In this document: positions 24,927-33,545 of the stretch, one piece after another
How the letters are laid out: the number at the start of each line of letters is the position of its first letter
How positions within the stretch are numbered: position 1 is the stretch's first letter
DNA from: Arthrobacter psychrochitiniphilus
GTDB taxonomy: Bacteria; Actinomycetota; Actinomycetes; Actinomycetales; Micrococcaceae
NCBI RefSeq assembly: GCF_003185915.1
Contig: NZ_QHLZ01000003.1
Coordinates: 46,394-110,393 of the forward strand
Length of the DNA stretch: 64,000 bases
Direction: 5' to 3'
The notes under the pieces: model-generated
Told to the model about the DNA's origin: nothing
The model's database searches: none
The model's input: the letters and a program-made list of their open reading frames with translations, nothing else
Translations under genes and position numbers: made by a program

Positions 24927-25846
24927 TTGCTTGTCACCGGGTTCAGGACAGCCTTGGAGATAGCACCTTCATTATTGTTCCAGTCCTTCAGGATTTGGTT
25001 GTAGGTGCCGTCTTCCATGAGCTTGTTCATGACCTTCTCGATGACCTCCGCGAATGCTGTGTCATCCTTGGCGATGGCGATTCCCTGCTCAGCGGAGTCG
25101 TAAACGTCGCCGAGCGTTTCCAAAGAATCTCCGGTCTTCTGCAAGGCGTTCTTAATGATGGGGGAGTCTGCGCTCATGGCGTCGATGCTACCGCTGACCA
25201 GACGCGTGGTGACATCCGTCTGGTTCTTCAGCGAGATGATCTCAATGGCCGGTTTGCCGTCAGCAACGCACTTTGCGGAACGGTCCTTCACATCGGGATC
25301 TTCCTCGACAGTGCCGGTCTGCACGCCAATCTTCTTCCCGCAAATGTCATCAAGGTTGATGTTCTTAGGGTTGCCCTTCTGGACAGCCCACCAAACGCCA
25401 GCGTTGAAGTAGCTGACAAAGTTCACGGCTTTTGAACGTTCCGGGGTGATGGTGAACGAGGAGATTCCTAGATCATATTTGGATCCGAGCGAGGGCAAGA
25501 TGGTGGAGAACTCGGAGGTTTGTACCTTGACGTCCTTGCCCAGTACGGCTCCAATGGCCTTGGCAATGTCAACGTCGTAACCGATGGGAGTCTGGCCGTC
25601 GGTGGCGAGGAATTCTGCTGGTTCGTAGGAGGTGTCAGATCCCACGTTGAGGGTCGACTTATCCTTAAGCGCAGCAGGTAGGAGTGCGATCAGTGCATCG
25701 TCCGCCTTGACCGTGGAGGGATCGAAGGTGGCGCCGCCGCTGCCCGTTGTGGTGCCTTCCTCAGCGTTGTTGCAACCGGTCAATGCCAACGCTGAAACGG
25801 CCAGAACAGCCGCAAATCGCAGGCCCAGTTTGGATGAGATGTGCAT
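24923..25846 (-). CDS. Amino-acid ABC transporter substrate-binding lipoprotein
   Basis: 307 residues. The signal peptide ends in LALTGCNNAEEG with a lipobox, so it is a membrane-anchored lipoprotein. SBP family-3 features include YEPAEFLATDGQTPIGYDVDIAKAI near residue 75, FTITPERSKAVNFVSYF, and KIGVQTGTVEE. AAAGGG lies 6 nt upstream of the start. It is the first gene of the operon, so the substrate, probably glutamine, glutamate or a basic amino acid, is bound at the cell surface. Confidence 0.92.
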   Translation of the reverse strand: MHISSKLGLRFAAVLAVSALALTGCNNAEEGTTTGSGGATFDPSTVKADDALIALLPAALKDKSTLNVGSDTSYEPAEFLATDGQTPIGYDVDIAKAIGAVLGKDVKVQTSEFSTILPSLGSKYDLGISSFTITPERSKAVNFVSYFNAGVWWAVQKGNPKNINLDDICGKKIGVQTGTVEEDPDVKDRSAKCVADGKPAIEIISLKNQTDVTTRLVSGSIDAMSADSPIIKNALQKTGDSLETLGDVYDSAEQGIAIAKDDTAFAEVIEKVMNKLMEDGTYNQILKDWNNNEGAISKAVLNPVTSN

Positions 25847-25904
25847 GATTTACCCTTTGTGAAGTCCCTGAGGAGCCAGTATTTGAAATCTAGTGTAGCC
25901 TGCC

Positions 25905-25920
25905 AGTGACTTGCGTCACG
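25905..25920. promoter_or_regulatory. CRP/GlxR-like palindrome upstream of the amino-acid transporter
   Basis: AGTGACTTGCGTCACG has the GTGA-N6-TCAC core of the actinobacterial cAMP-receptor box; the outer bases differ from the TGTGA/TCACA consensus. It is about 60 bp upstream of the lipoprotein start. On the minus strand TTGTTT and TACACT bracket it as possible -35 and -10 boxes. Regulation by a CRP/GlxR protein is inferred. Confidence 0.45.
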
Positions 25921-26012
25921 GTAAACAAGTTTTTACTAGTGAACAACTAAATGTTGGCTCGCGCAAGAGCTCGCACACTGAGGGTGTCTGAAAACCAGGG
26001 CAGATCGGTGCC

Positions 26013-27338
26013 CTACGGGTGGTTGGGGAGGTTCAGAGCCTGCAGCATGGGCCGAAATTTGGCCCATGTCTCGGCCAGTTCGGCAGCCGGATCGGAGGCC
26101 TCAACAATGCCCGCGCCGGCGTACAAACGAACGGTGTGTTCGTCCTCCAGGACGGCTCCGCGCAAAGCAATGCCCCATTCGCCGTTGCCCGCCCCATCCA
26201 GCCAACCCACCGGTCCCGCATAAGGACCGCGGTCCATTTTCTCCAGATCCAAGATCAGCTTCCCGGCTTCTTCCCGAGGGGTTCCACACACGGCCGCAGT
26301 GGGGTGCAGGGCCTCAACCAGCGCCAAAGACGTGGGTAGATGGCCATTTGAGCTAGCTAATTGGGCAGTCACATCGGAGGCCAGATGCCACACGTTGGGT
26401 AGCTCCAAAATGAATGGCTCTGCCGGGAAAGAGAGGTCCGTGGAGAAGGGTGCCAGCTGCCGGGTAAGTGAGCGGACGGCAAAATCGTGTTCTTGGCGTT
26501 GTTTGAGTGAACCTCCAAGAACCGTATCCGCAAAGCCTGTTGAGCCGGCCGGTTCATCCTCGCGGTCAAGCGTTCCTGCCAGGACACGTGCTTGAGCTGT
26601 GGAGCCATCAACCTTGATGAGTATCTCCGGTGTGGCGCCCACCAGACCACGGACGCCGTAGGTCCAACATTGACCGTAAAGCTCCACTAATCGTTGCAGA
26701 ATTGAAACCCGCCGCACTGGTTCCGGGAAGGACGCCACCACATCCCGTGCCAAAACCACCTTTTCTAAGCCACCTGCGGTAATGGCATTGACCCCCGCGC
26801 GGACGGAATCCTTCCATTGCTCTTCGGAGAGTGCCCCTGGTCTTAGCGTTCCAACAGAGGGGGTGGCCGGCGTCGAACTTCTAGCGGTGGCCAGGGCCCG
26901 CAGCAGGTTCAGGGCGGATTTAGCGGTAGGGACTGCGCCGTCCAGGGACAGCTGGGTGAGCCAGGCCGTGCCGGAGGAGAAGCCCACCACCAAGGCAGGG
27001 ACTATGAGTACGGATTCGAAGGCGCTGCTTTTTGAGAAGGCAAAAGAGCCAAAGGCCATGGTGCCGGTGCCGGGCATGCGCACGGGATCGTTCACGGCAG
27101 CCGTGGCCACCAGTGATTTCCACCACTGTTCGGCGTCGGCAAAGCGCGTGGGGCCTGTGGCGGCAAAGGAGGCGATTTCGCCAAAACCTAGCAAGCCCTC
27201 GCCTAGGCGCAACCAGCACAGCGGTCCAACGCCTGGATCAGCCCCCAGCAAGTCCGCAGGGCCGGTGATGCCAAGCTCCGTCAGCGTGGCCGGGGTGAGG
27301 GCCAAGGTGAGGGTACGCAGCGAAAAGGAAACAGTCAT
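26013..27338 (-). CDS. menF: Isochorismate synthase
   Basis: 441 residues of the chorismate-binding family. It converts chorismate to isochorismate, feeding MenD. Conserved features include KVVLARDVVASF, GVRGLVGATPEILI, ARVLAGTLDRE, ELPNVWHLASDVTA, EALHPTAAVCGTPREEA and GPYAGPVGWLDGAGNGEW. ATG 27338 is the only good start; TAATCT lies 9 nt upstream with no clear Shine-Dalgarno. It is divergent from menG. An entC-type role in siderophore synthesis is unlikely given the men genes around it. Confidence 0.93.
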   Translation of the reverse strand: MTVSFSLRTLTLALTPATLTELGITGPADLLGADPGVGPLCWLRLGEGLLGFGEIASFAATGPTRFADAEQWWKSLVATAAVNDPVRMPGTGTMAFGSFAFSKSSAFESVLIVPALVVGFSSGTAWLTQLSLDGAVPTAKSALNLLRALATARSSTPATPSVGTLRPGALSEEQWKDSVRAGVNAITAGGLEKVVLARDVVASFPEPVRRVSILQRLVELYGQCWTYGVRGLVGATPEILIKVDGSTAQARVLAGTLDREDEPAGSTGFADTVLGGSLKQRQEHDFAVRSLTRQLAPFSTDLSFPAEPFILELPNVWHLASDVTAQLASSNGHLPTSLALVEALHPTAAVCGTPREEAGKLILDLEKMDRGPYAGPVGWLDGAGNGEWGIALRGAVLEDEHTVRLYAGAGIVEASDPAAELAETWAKFRPMLQALNLPNHP

Positions 27339-27462
27339 GATGAGTCCAGATTACTCTCTGGGGCGCCAAAAACAGGTGCTTGCACGGTGTGATGGCCCAC
27401 AACCTTGCCCAAACATCGGCGAACAATGCGCGAAGCTGCACAAAGTTTGAGAGACTAAGGGA

Positions 27463-28191
27463 GTGAACCGTGCATCCTTGGAGAAGCGTCCGGAAGAAAT
27501 GGCCGCCATGTTTGACGACGTGGCCCCCAAATACGACGTCGTCAACGATATTTTGTCGATGGGACAGACGCGCCGCTGGCGGCGCATTGTCCTCGAAGCC
27601 GTGGATGCAAAGCCCGGCCAGCGGGTGTTGGATCTCGCCGCCGGCACCGGCACCTCGAGCGAACCGTTTGCCGACGCTGGCGTGAACGTGGTGGCCTGCG
27701 ATTTCTCCGTGGGCATGCTCAAAGTTGGTAAACGCCGCCGCCCGGACATTGACTTTATTGCCGGGGATGCAACCAACCTGCCGTTTGCCGATAACTCCTT
27801 TGACGCTTCCACCATCTCCTTTGGCTTGCGTAATGTGATGGATCCGAAAAAGGCGTTGCGGGAGATGCTGCGCGTCACCAAGCCCGGCGGCACGCTGGTG
27901 GTGGCCGATTTCTCACACCCCACCTTTGCCCCTTTCCGCACTGTTTACACCGAATATTTGATGCGAGCCTTGCCTCCCATCGCCAAAAAAGTTGCCTCCA
28001 ACCCTGCGGCGTACGTGTACTTGGCGGAGTCCATCAGGGTGTGGCCCAATCAGGACAAGCTCTCCGCCTGGCTCACCGAAGCAGGTTGGGATGCCGTGGC
28101 CTACAGGAATTTGAGCGGTGGCATTGTGGCCGTGCACCGAGCCGTGAAACCCCTGACGGTTGATGGCGAATCAGCCGCAACCGATCGCTAA
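27463..28191 (+). CDS. menG: Demethylmenaquinone methyltransferase
   Basis: 242 residues from GTG 27463. It adds the C-methyl group from SAM in the last step of menaquinone synthesis (UbiE/MenG). The typical start [21 protein letters not shown] is followed by the SAM motif [34 protein letters not shown] and [17 protein letters not shown] abuts the start codon, so initiation may be atypical. It is the first gene of the plus-strand menG-reductase-prenyl synthase unit. Confidence 0.94.
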   Translation: MNRASLEKRPEEMAAMFDDVAPKYDVVNDILSMGQTRRWRRIVLEAVDAKPGQRVLDLAAGTGTSSEPFADAGVNVVACDFSVGMLKVGKRRRPDIDFIAGDATNLPFADNSFDASTISFGLRNVMDPKKALREMLRVTKPGGTLVVADFSHPTFAPFRTVYTEYLMRALPPIAKKVASNPAAYVYLAESIRVWPNQDKLSAWLTEAGWDAVAYRNLSGGIVAVHRAVKPLTVDGESAATDR

Positions 28192-28211
28192 ACAAAGGAA
28201 CTCCACCCACA

Positions 28212-29534
28212 GTGAAGGTACTCATAGTAGGTGCCGGTCCCGCCGGATCCACTGCGGCCTGGCATCTGGCATCCGCCGGGATTGACGTCACCGTGCTGGA
28301 AAAGACCCGCTTTCCACGTGAAAAGGTTTGCGGCGACGGGCTCACCCCACGGGCCGTGCGCGAAATGGCGCTCATGGGCCTGCCGCACGAGCCCTCCGAA
28401 GGATGGCGCCGCAACAAGGGCCTACGGCTGATTGCCGCCGGGCGCCAAATTGAGGTGCCGTGGCCCGAACTCAGTGACTTCCCCAATTACGGGCTCATCC
28501 GTACCCGGCTGGGCTTCGATGAAGCACTGGCCAATCATGCCCGCGCCGCCGGTGCCACCATCCTTGAGGGCCATTCGGTGACACAGGCACTGACGGACGA
28601 CGCCGGCACTGTGGTGGGTGCACGGGCATCACTGGTGGACGGGGCTGGGCGCAAGACGGGCGAAACTGTGGACTTCCAGGCCGACGTGGTGCTTGCCGCG
28701 GACGGGAACTCCACCCGCACTGCCGTCTCGTTGGGGCACGCCAAACGTGACGACCGGCCCATGGGCGTTGCTTACCGTACGTATTTCACCTCACCTCGGC
28801 ACGAGGACGATTGGATGGAGGGCTGGCTGGAGCTTCCTTCTCCCAACGGACGGGTTCTGCCAGGGTACGGATGGGTGTTTGGGGTAGGTGACGGAACCTC
28901 CAACGTTGGTTTGGGCATACTGAACACCTCTAAGGAATTCGGCAAGCTCGATTACCGCGGCGTGCTGCGTGACTGGACTGCGGCCATGCCCGGGGAATGG
29001 GGTTTCACCCCTGAAAACCAGGTGGGACCCATCAGGGGTGCCGCCCTGCCCATGGCCTTCAACCGGACTCCGCACTATTCGGGCGGCCTGCTCCTGCTCG
29101 GTGATTCCGGCGGCATGGTGAGCCCCTTTAACGGTGAGGGAATTTCCTACGCCATGGAATCTGCCCGGTTCGCGGCAGAACAGATCATCCAGGCAGCAGG
29201 CACCAACTCGCGTCTCGCAGCAGATCACGCACTGTCCAACTACAGCACCCTGGTGCGTGATGCGTGGGGCAGCCACTTCACCATGGGGCGGGTTTTTGCT
29301 TCCATGATTGGAAATCCCACCATCATGAAGTTGGCGCTGCGCACGGGCATGAGTGTTCCGGTGCTGATGCGGTTTGTGGTTCGGTTGATGACGAATCTGA
29401 CGGACACAGACAAACGTGGTTTTGAGGATAGAGTGATTCAACTACTGGAGAAGCTCGTCCCTGCTACCAGCAACCAGGACACTACCCGCACATCCGAGCA
29501 ACAATCCCTACCAAAAGTTAGTGTTAAGCAGTGA
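28212..29534 (+). CDS. Geranylgeranyl reductase family flavoprotein (MenJ-like)
   Basis: 440 residues. The N-terminal FAD motif is VLIVGAGPAGSTAAWHLA, followed by KTRFPREKVCGDGLTPRAV with the GGR-family cysteine, and the later GDSGGMVSPFNGEGISYAMES. It likely saturates one isoprene unit of the menaquinone side chain, as MenJ does in mycobacteria; lipid reduction is the alternative. GTG start 20 bp after menG with AAGGAA upstream; the stop overlaps the next gene by 4 bp. The location between menG and a polyprenyl synthase supports the quinone role. Confidence 0.87.
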   Translation: MKVLIVGAGPAGSTAAWHLASAGIDVTVLEKTRFPREKVCGDGLTPRAVREMALMGLPHEPSEGWRRNKGLRLIAAGRQIEVPWPELSDFPNYGLIRTRLGFDEALANHARAAGATILEGHSVTQALTDDAGTVVGARASLVDGAGRKTGETVDFQADVVLAADGNSTRTAVSLGHAKRDDRPMGVAYRTYFTSPRHEDDWMEGWLELPSPNGRVLPGYGWVFGVGDGTSNVGLGILNTSKEFGKLDYRGVLRDWTAAMPGEWGFTPENQVGPIRGAALPMAFNRTPHYSGGLLLLGDSGGMVSPFNGEGISYAMESARFAAEQIIQAAGTNSRLAADHALSNYSTLVRDAWGSHFTMGRVFASMIGNPTIMKLALRTGMSVPVLMRFVVRLMTNLTDTDKRGFEDRVIQLLEKLVPATSNQDTTRTSEQQSLPKVSVKQ

Positions 29535-30634
29535 CTACTTCCGCGAACCACAGCTGGACCCATGCCGGGCAAGGACGCCCTGAATCTCACGACTCCAACC
29601 CCAGCACCATGGCCATTGCCACGGGGCTGGCACTGCCGTCCGGTTTTTCGGCAGTGGCAGAAGACCCGGATCTGGGCCCCTCGATTGCCATGAGCATGGC
29701 CAAGGTGGAGAAGGTGCTGCGTGAAGCAATTGCCCACTCTGATCCTCTGGCCGACGCCACGAGCCGGCACCTGGTAGAAGCCGGCGGCAAGCGCATCCGT
29801 CCGCTGCTGGTCCTTCTGGCCGCCCACCTTGGGGACCCGAACCGGAAGGAAGTGGTGCAGGCCGCCGTGGTGGTTGAACTGACGCACCTGGCCACGCTCT
29901 ACCACGACGACGTCATGGACTCGGCGCCCTTCCGCCGCGGCGCCCCCACGGCCCACGAAGTATGGGGCAACACTGTTGCCATTCTTACGGGTGACCTCAT
30001 CTTTGCGCGCGCTTCAATTCTGGTCTCGGAACTGGGCGGGCGGGCCCTGGGAATTCAGGCACGCACCTTTGAGCGGCTGTGCCTGGGCCAACTGCATGAG
30101 ACAGTTGGCCCGCGTGAAGACGAAGACCCCATTGAGCATTACCTCTCGGTTATTGCCGATAAAACCGGTTCGCTAGTTGCCGCCTCTGGCCAGCTCGGGG
30201 CAATCTTTGCCGGTGTTGATGAGAGCCTTCAAGATGTCATGCTCGAATACGGTGAAAAAGTGGGCGTTGCTTTCCAACTGGCCGATGACGTCATTGATGT
30301 CACCGGTTTGAAGCAGGTTTCTGGAAAGTCCCCGGGAACGGATCTGCGCGAAGGCGTCCCTACCCTGCCCGTGTTGCTGCTGCGCAATGCTGCTGCCGCC
30401 GGAGACGCCGATGCCGCCGCAGCGCTTGCTCTGGTAGATGGCGATCTGAGCAGCGATGAGTCACTGGCCGTGGCCGTGAAGGCGCTGCGTGAACATCCTG
30501 TCACGCTTGAGTCTTGGGCCGTGGCGCGGCAATGGTCGGACGCCGCCATTGCTGCACTGGCTCCGCTACCGGAAGGTATGGTCAAAACAGCGCTGGCCAG
30601 CTTCGCCGAAGCCGTGGTCTCACGCGACGTTTAG
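29531..30634 (+). CDS. Polyprenyl diphosphate synthase for the menaquinone tail
   Basis: 367 residues from GTG 29531, overlapping the reductase stop. The trans-prenyltransferase signature is complete: EAGGKRIRPLLVLLAA, the first aspartate-rich motif LYHDDVMDSA, RRGAPTAHEVWGN, and the second motif FQLADDVIDVTG. An extra N-terminal segment of about 40 residues precedes the fold. It probably makes the C35-C45 chain for the quinone; product length cannot be read reliably. Confidence 0.92.
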   Translation: MTTSANHSWTHAGQGRPESHDSNPSTMAIATGLALPSGFSAVAEDPDLGPSIAMSMAKVEKVLREAIAHSDPLADATSRHLVEAGGKRIRPLLVLLAAHLGDPNRKEVVQAAVVVELTHLATLYHDDVMDSAPFRRGAPTAHEVWGNTVAILTGDLIFARASILVSELGGRALGIQARTFERLCLGQLHETVGPREDEDPIEHYLSVIADKTGSLVAASGQLGAIFAGVDESLQDVMLEYGEKVGVAFQLADDVIDVTGLKQVSGKSPGTDLREGVPTLPVLLLRNAAAAGDADAAAALALVDGDLSSDESLAVAVKALREHPVTLESWAVARQWSDAAIAALAPLPEGMVKTALASFAEAVVSRDV

Positions 30635-30666
30635 CTTGGGCGCAATGGGGGCTGGGTGCTCGGGAT

Positions 30667-31266
30667 TTACTTTTGTGCACCCAGCTTCGGCATGACGTAG
30701 GGGCTCAGGGCCTCAGCGCTGTTATTCCAGTGCGCCGGCGCATTCCGACGCCGAGCTTCTGCTTCTGAAGCCGAAGCCAAGCCAGCATCGTCGACGCTGA
30801 CCATGACTCCGCTGTGTTGGAGATTGAAGAATCGAATCACAATGCGGCGGCCGTTGACGTTCCAAACGCACGCCTGAACAATGGGATCGTGCCAAGGATT
30901 TGTGCCCTCACCATAGAGGGTTATGAGCCGGTTATGGATGTCATCGTAGCCTTGCCGTGTGGACGGATTATCTGATTGCATGGAGGAATAAACCTGCATG
31001 CTGATGCCCAGAAATCTCCCGTTGTAGGAAGTCCATGAGGAGGCGATCTCCCCGCCAGCCATGGGAGTACGCAGCGAGTAATGCGCTACAGCGGGGGCGG
31101 CGCTGGCCTCATCCCAAGCGGCCCCAGAGACCAATCCATGGCGTTCAAACCACGCCTTGCGGTCGAAGTCTGAGCGGGGCCACATCCCCTCAACCAACTT
31201 TTCAACCAGGCCAACAATTGCAGCCGGTTCCGGATCCAATGTGTTCGAAGCTTCCTGTGCGTTCAT
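30667..31266 (-). CDS. Immunity-like protein of unknown function (DUF6301-like)
   Basis: 199 residues, soluble and without a signal peptide. The middle reads MQVYSSMQSDNPSTRQGYDD and LITLYGEGTNPWHDPIVQAC; a C-terminal RIVIRFFNLQHSGVMVSVDD strand pair suggests a compact alpha/beta fold. The pattern recalls DUF6301-type actinobacterial proteins that accompany polymorphic toxins, but this is from memory and no toxin gene is nearby. TAGCGT lies 6 nt upstream of the ATG, a leaderless pattern. It is followed upstream by a SUKH-like gene on the same strand. Confidence 0.6.
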   Translation of the reverse strand: MNAQEASNTLDPEPAAIVGLVEKLVEGMWPRSDFDRKAWFERHGLVSGAAWDEASAAPAVAHYSLRTPMAGGEIASSWTSYNGRFLGISMQVYSSMQSDNPSTRQGYDDIHNRLITLYGEGTNPWHDPIVQACVWNVNGRRIVIRFFNLQHSGVMVSVDDAGLASASEAEARRRNAPAHWNNSAEALSPYVMPKLGAQK

Positions 31267-31272
31267 AACGCC

Positions 31273-31278
31273 ACGCTA
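31273..31278 (-). promoter_or_regulatory. -10 element of a probable leaderless transcript (immunity-like gene)
   Basis: On the minus strand TAGCGT lies 6 nt before ATG 31266 and there is no Shine-Dalgarno sequence, which implies a transcript separate from the SUKH-like gene upstream. Confidence 0.4.
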
Positions 31279-31329
31279 CCGCTCCCGGATGAATATTCCC
31301 ATAGCCATTCGCTGCGTACTTGCTGTGGG

Positions 31330-31761
31330 TTAGTCCTGGTCGGTGAGTACTTCCTTGAAGACCCAATCAAGCATGTCGAACACAAACTCGCTAAAGGTGC
31401 CTTCTTCGTTGATCCATTCACCCGTGGCGTTGTTGCGGCGCCAGACAATGGGATCGGGAACGTCCGCCTGATCTGCCAGCATTCCCCACGTGTAGTTCTC
31501 GTCTTTGTCCTCGAGGAAGAGTAGGTAGCCGTCTTCGAGTTCCAGTTCTTCGGGATCCCAGAAGTAGTAGTAGGCCTCCATGAGTTCCTCGCAGTTGCCC
31601 AAGGCGTGCAGGAATTCGCGCAAGGCCAGGGGTACTGTGATCTGCAATTCGGAGAAGACTGCGTCCAGGTCCGCCACGGTGATGCCGTCGGCCTCCTGCC
31701 AGGGCTCCTCCAAGTACAAGGGGACCAGACCGCGGAACTTCTCTACGAACATGTCAGACAT
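31330..31761 (-). CDS. SMI1/KNR4 (SUKH)-type immunity-like protein
   Basis: 143 residues, very acidic. The order PLALREFLHALGNCEELMEA, then YYFWDPEELELEDGYLLFLED and DPIVWRRNN with a C-terminal TFSEFVFDML helix matches the SUKH fold, in which a surface loop and Trp/Phe-rich strands bind toxins. GGAG precedes the ATG by 7 nt. SUKH proteins are the largest immunity class for contact-dependent and polymorphic toxins, yet no toxin is encoded near it. It is adjacent to the DUF6301-like gene, which may be a second orphan immunity gene. Confidence 0.7.
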   Translation of the reverse strand: MSDMFVEKFRGLVPLYLEEPWQEADGITVADLDAVFSELQITVPLALREFLHALGNCEELMEAYYYFWDPEELELEDGYLLFLEDKDENYTWGMLADQADVPDPIVWRRNNATGEWINEEGTFSEFVFDMLDWVFKEVLTDQD

Positions 31762-31810
31762 TAAAATCTCCAGAAACTAGCAACAGGTAGCAATGCGCTC
31801 TAGAGCAATC

Positions 31811-32455
31811 TTAGCCGCGCTGGCCCCGTCGCGGTGTCCAGCTACGGGCAGCCAGGGGAGCATGCCAGCCGTAGCGCAGACTCAGCATGCGCAAGGCGAA
31901 AACCACTACAGTGGCCATAGCCCCCGTGGTAAAGGTCAGCCAGCCCAGATGCCATAATCCAGTGGCTAAACCGGCACCAATAAAGGCCGGAATCGCGTAA
32001 AGGTCCTTGGGGTCAAAAACCTTGGGGACGTCATTGGCGGTGACATCGCGCAGGATCCCTCCGCCCACGGCGGTGGTGACTCCCAGGAGGATGGAGGCCA
32101 CGGGGTTCATTCCCGCTTCGAGGGCCTTGAGCGTACCTGTGACGCAAAACAATGCCAACCCGCCGGCGTCGAACATGAACAGCAGGCGGCCACTGCGCTG
32201 GACGTTTTTCACCGTGAAATAGACCAAGGCGGCAGCTGCTGCAGGGGGCAACAAATAGATCTGATTTGTGAAGGCGGCAGGAGGTCCGGCATTCAAGACG
32301 ATGTCGCGGATGACACCGCCGCCCAGGCCCACCATGGAGCCCAGCAGGAGCGAACCGACAAGATCAAAACCCTTGCGGGTCGCGAGCAGGCAGCCCGAAA
32401 CTGCGAAGAAAAAGACGCCGAGTAGGTCAAGGATGAGGAGCAGATCAAAGTTCAT
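31811..32455 (-). CDS. Trimeric intracellular cation channel (TRIC)/UPF0126 family protein
   Basis: 214 residues, seven hydrophobic helices. The two-fold repeat of the family is visible: DLLGVFFFAVSGCLLATRKGFD and FDAGGLALFCVTGTLKALEAG, each with a glycine-rich continuation (GLGGGVIRDIVL and AVGGGILRDVTANDVP). Prokaryotic TRIC homologues conduct K+ or Na+; the physiological role is not known. The C-terminus is basic (RRGQRG). Divergent from the ABC gene at 32582. Confidence 0.88.
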   Translation of the reverse strand: MNFDLLLILDLLGVFFFAVSGCLLATRKGFDLVGSLLLGSMVGLGGGVIRDIVLNAGPPAAFTNQIYLLPPAAAAALVYFTVKNVQRSGRLLFMFDAGGLALFCVTGTLKALEAGMNPVASILLGVTTAVGGGILRDVTANDVPKVFDPKDLYAIPAFIGAGLATGLWHLGWLTFTTGAMATVVVFALRMLSLRYGWHAPLAARSWTPRRGQRG

Positions 32456-32569
32456 GGGAGCATTCGTGGATCGGCAGCCGGTATCAGCTGCAAGGGGCAG
32501 GCAGCGCCAAGCTTAATGGGTGCTGGCAGACAATGCCCAATTTCCTATCACACGGGAGCCATTTGTGAC

Positions 32570-32575
32570 TACGCT
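32570..32575 (+). promoter_or_regulatory. -10 element of a probable leaderless ABC transporter transcript
   Basis: TACGCT ends 6 nt before ATG 32582. The same hexamer at the same distance precedes the sulfite reductase gene. Confidence 0.45.
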
Positions 32576-32581
32576 GGAAAA

Positions 32582-33544
32582 ATGGATGCCGCTCAGCCGC
32601 TGATTTACGTTCATGACTTCCACATGCAATTCGGGGCCAAAAAAGTCATTGAGGGACTTTCCTTTGACGTGGCGCGCGGGGAGACGTTTGGATTTCTGGG
32701 CAGCAACGGCAGCGGTAAAACAACCACCATCAGGGCTTTACTGGGCATCTACCGGCCCACGGCGGGAACTCTTGAGATCAATGGCAAGGTGTTCAGTGAT
32801 GATTACGGTGCCCGGCTCGGCTACCTGCCCGAGGAGCGTGGGCTCTATAAAAAGGAGTCGGTACTGGATGTGATGAGTTACTTTGGCCGGCTTAAGGGGT
32901 TATCCAAACAGGACGCGGTGGAGTACTCCCGGCAGTTTTTGGAGCGCGTGGATCTTTCCGACAAGGCAGATGTACGCGTGGACAAGCTCTCTGGTGGTGA
33001 ACAACAAAAAGTGCAGCTGGGTGTGACCATTATGAATGAGCCGGAGCTGTTGATCCTGGATGAGCCCACCAAGGGGTTCGACCCCGTGAACCGGCGTCTG
33101 CTCATGGACATCATCGAGGAACGCAAAGAAGCTGGGGCCACGGTCATGATGGTCACCCACCAAATGGAGGAAGTGGAGCGGCTCTGCGACCGGATCATTC
33201 TGCTCAAGAATGGGCGGGCGGAGGCGTACGGCACCATTGCGGAAGTCCAAAACCAGTTTGGCGGGCGGACCATTCGGCTGAAATATTCGGGTGTGTTGCC
33301 CCGCTCACCGCACTACGCAGTGGTCTTGCAAGAAACCAACTACGCAGAGCTTTCGCTGGAGGATTCCGCAGATGAAGCCGAGGTGTTGAAGGAACTGGTG
33401 CTGGCCGGGGTGGTGGTGCGCGGGTTTGTGGCAGCCAAGCGCAGCCTGGAAGACATTTTCATACAGGTGTACGGGGAGGCGGGCGGTGCGCAGGACGGCA
33501 CAGCCACACCAGCAGCCCGGGGACTTCGAAGGAAGGGGCGCTAA
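32582..33544 (+). CDS. ABC-2 exporter ATPase (NatA-like)
   Basis: 320 residues. Walker A is GSNGSGKTTTIRALLG, the signature is LSGGEQQKVQLGVTI, Walker B is LLILDEPTKGFDPVNR, and the H-loop is MVTHQMEEVERL. The C-terminal DUF4162-type domain of drug or Na+ exporters follows. ATG 32582 (MDAAQPLIYVHDF) gives the family start; the longer upstream reading has no support. It lies 1 bp before the permease gene, so they form a pair. Substrate unknown. Confidence 0.9.
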   Translation: MDAAQPLIYVHDFHMQFGAKKVIEGLSFDVARGETFGFLGSNGSGKTTTIRALLGIYRPTAGTLEINGKVFSDDYGARLGYLPEERGLYKKESVLDVMSYFGRLKGLSKQDAVEYSRQFLERVDLSDKADVRVDKLSGGEQQKVQLGVTIMNEPELLILDEPTKGFDPVNRRLLMDIIEERKEAGATVMMVTHQMEEVERLCDRIILLKNGRAEAYGTIAEVQNQFGGRTIRLKYSGVLPRSPHYAVVLQETNYAELSLEDSADEAEVLKELVLAGVVVRGFVAAKRSLEDIFIQVYGEAGGAQDGTATPAARGLRRKGR

Positions 33545-33545
33545 G

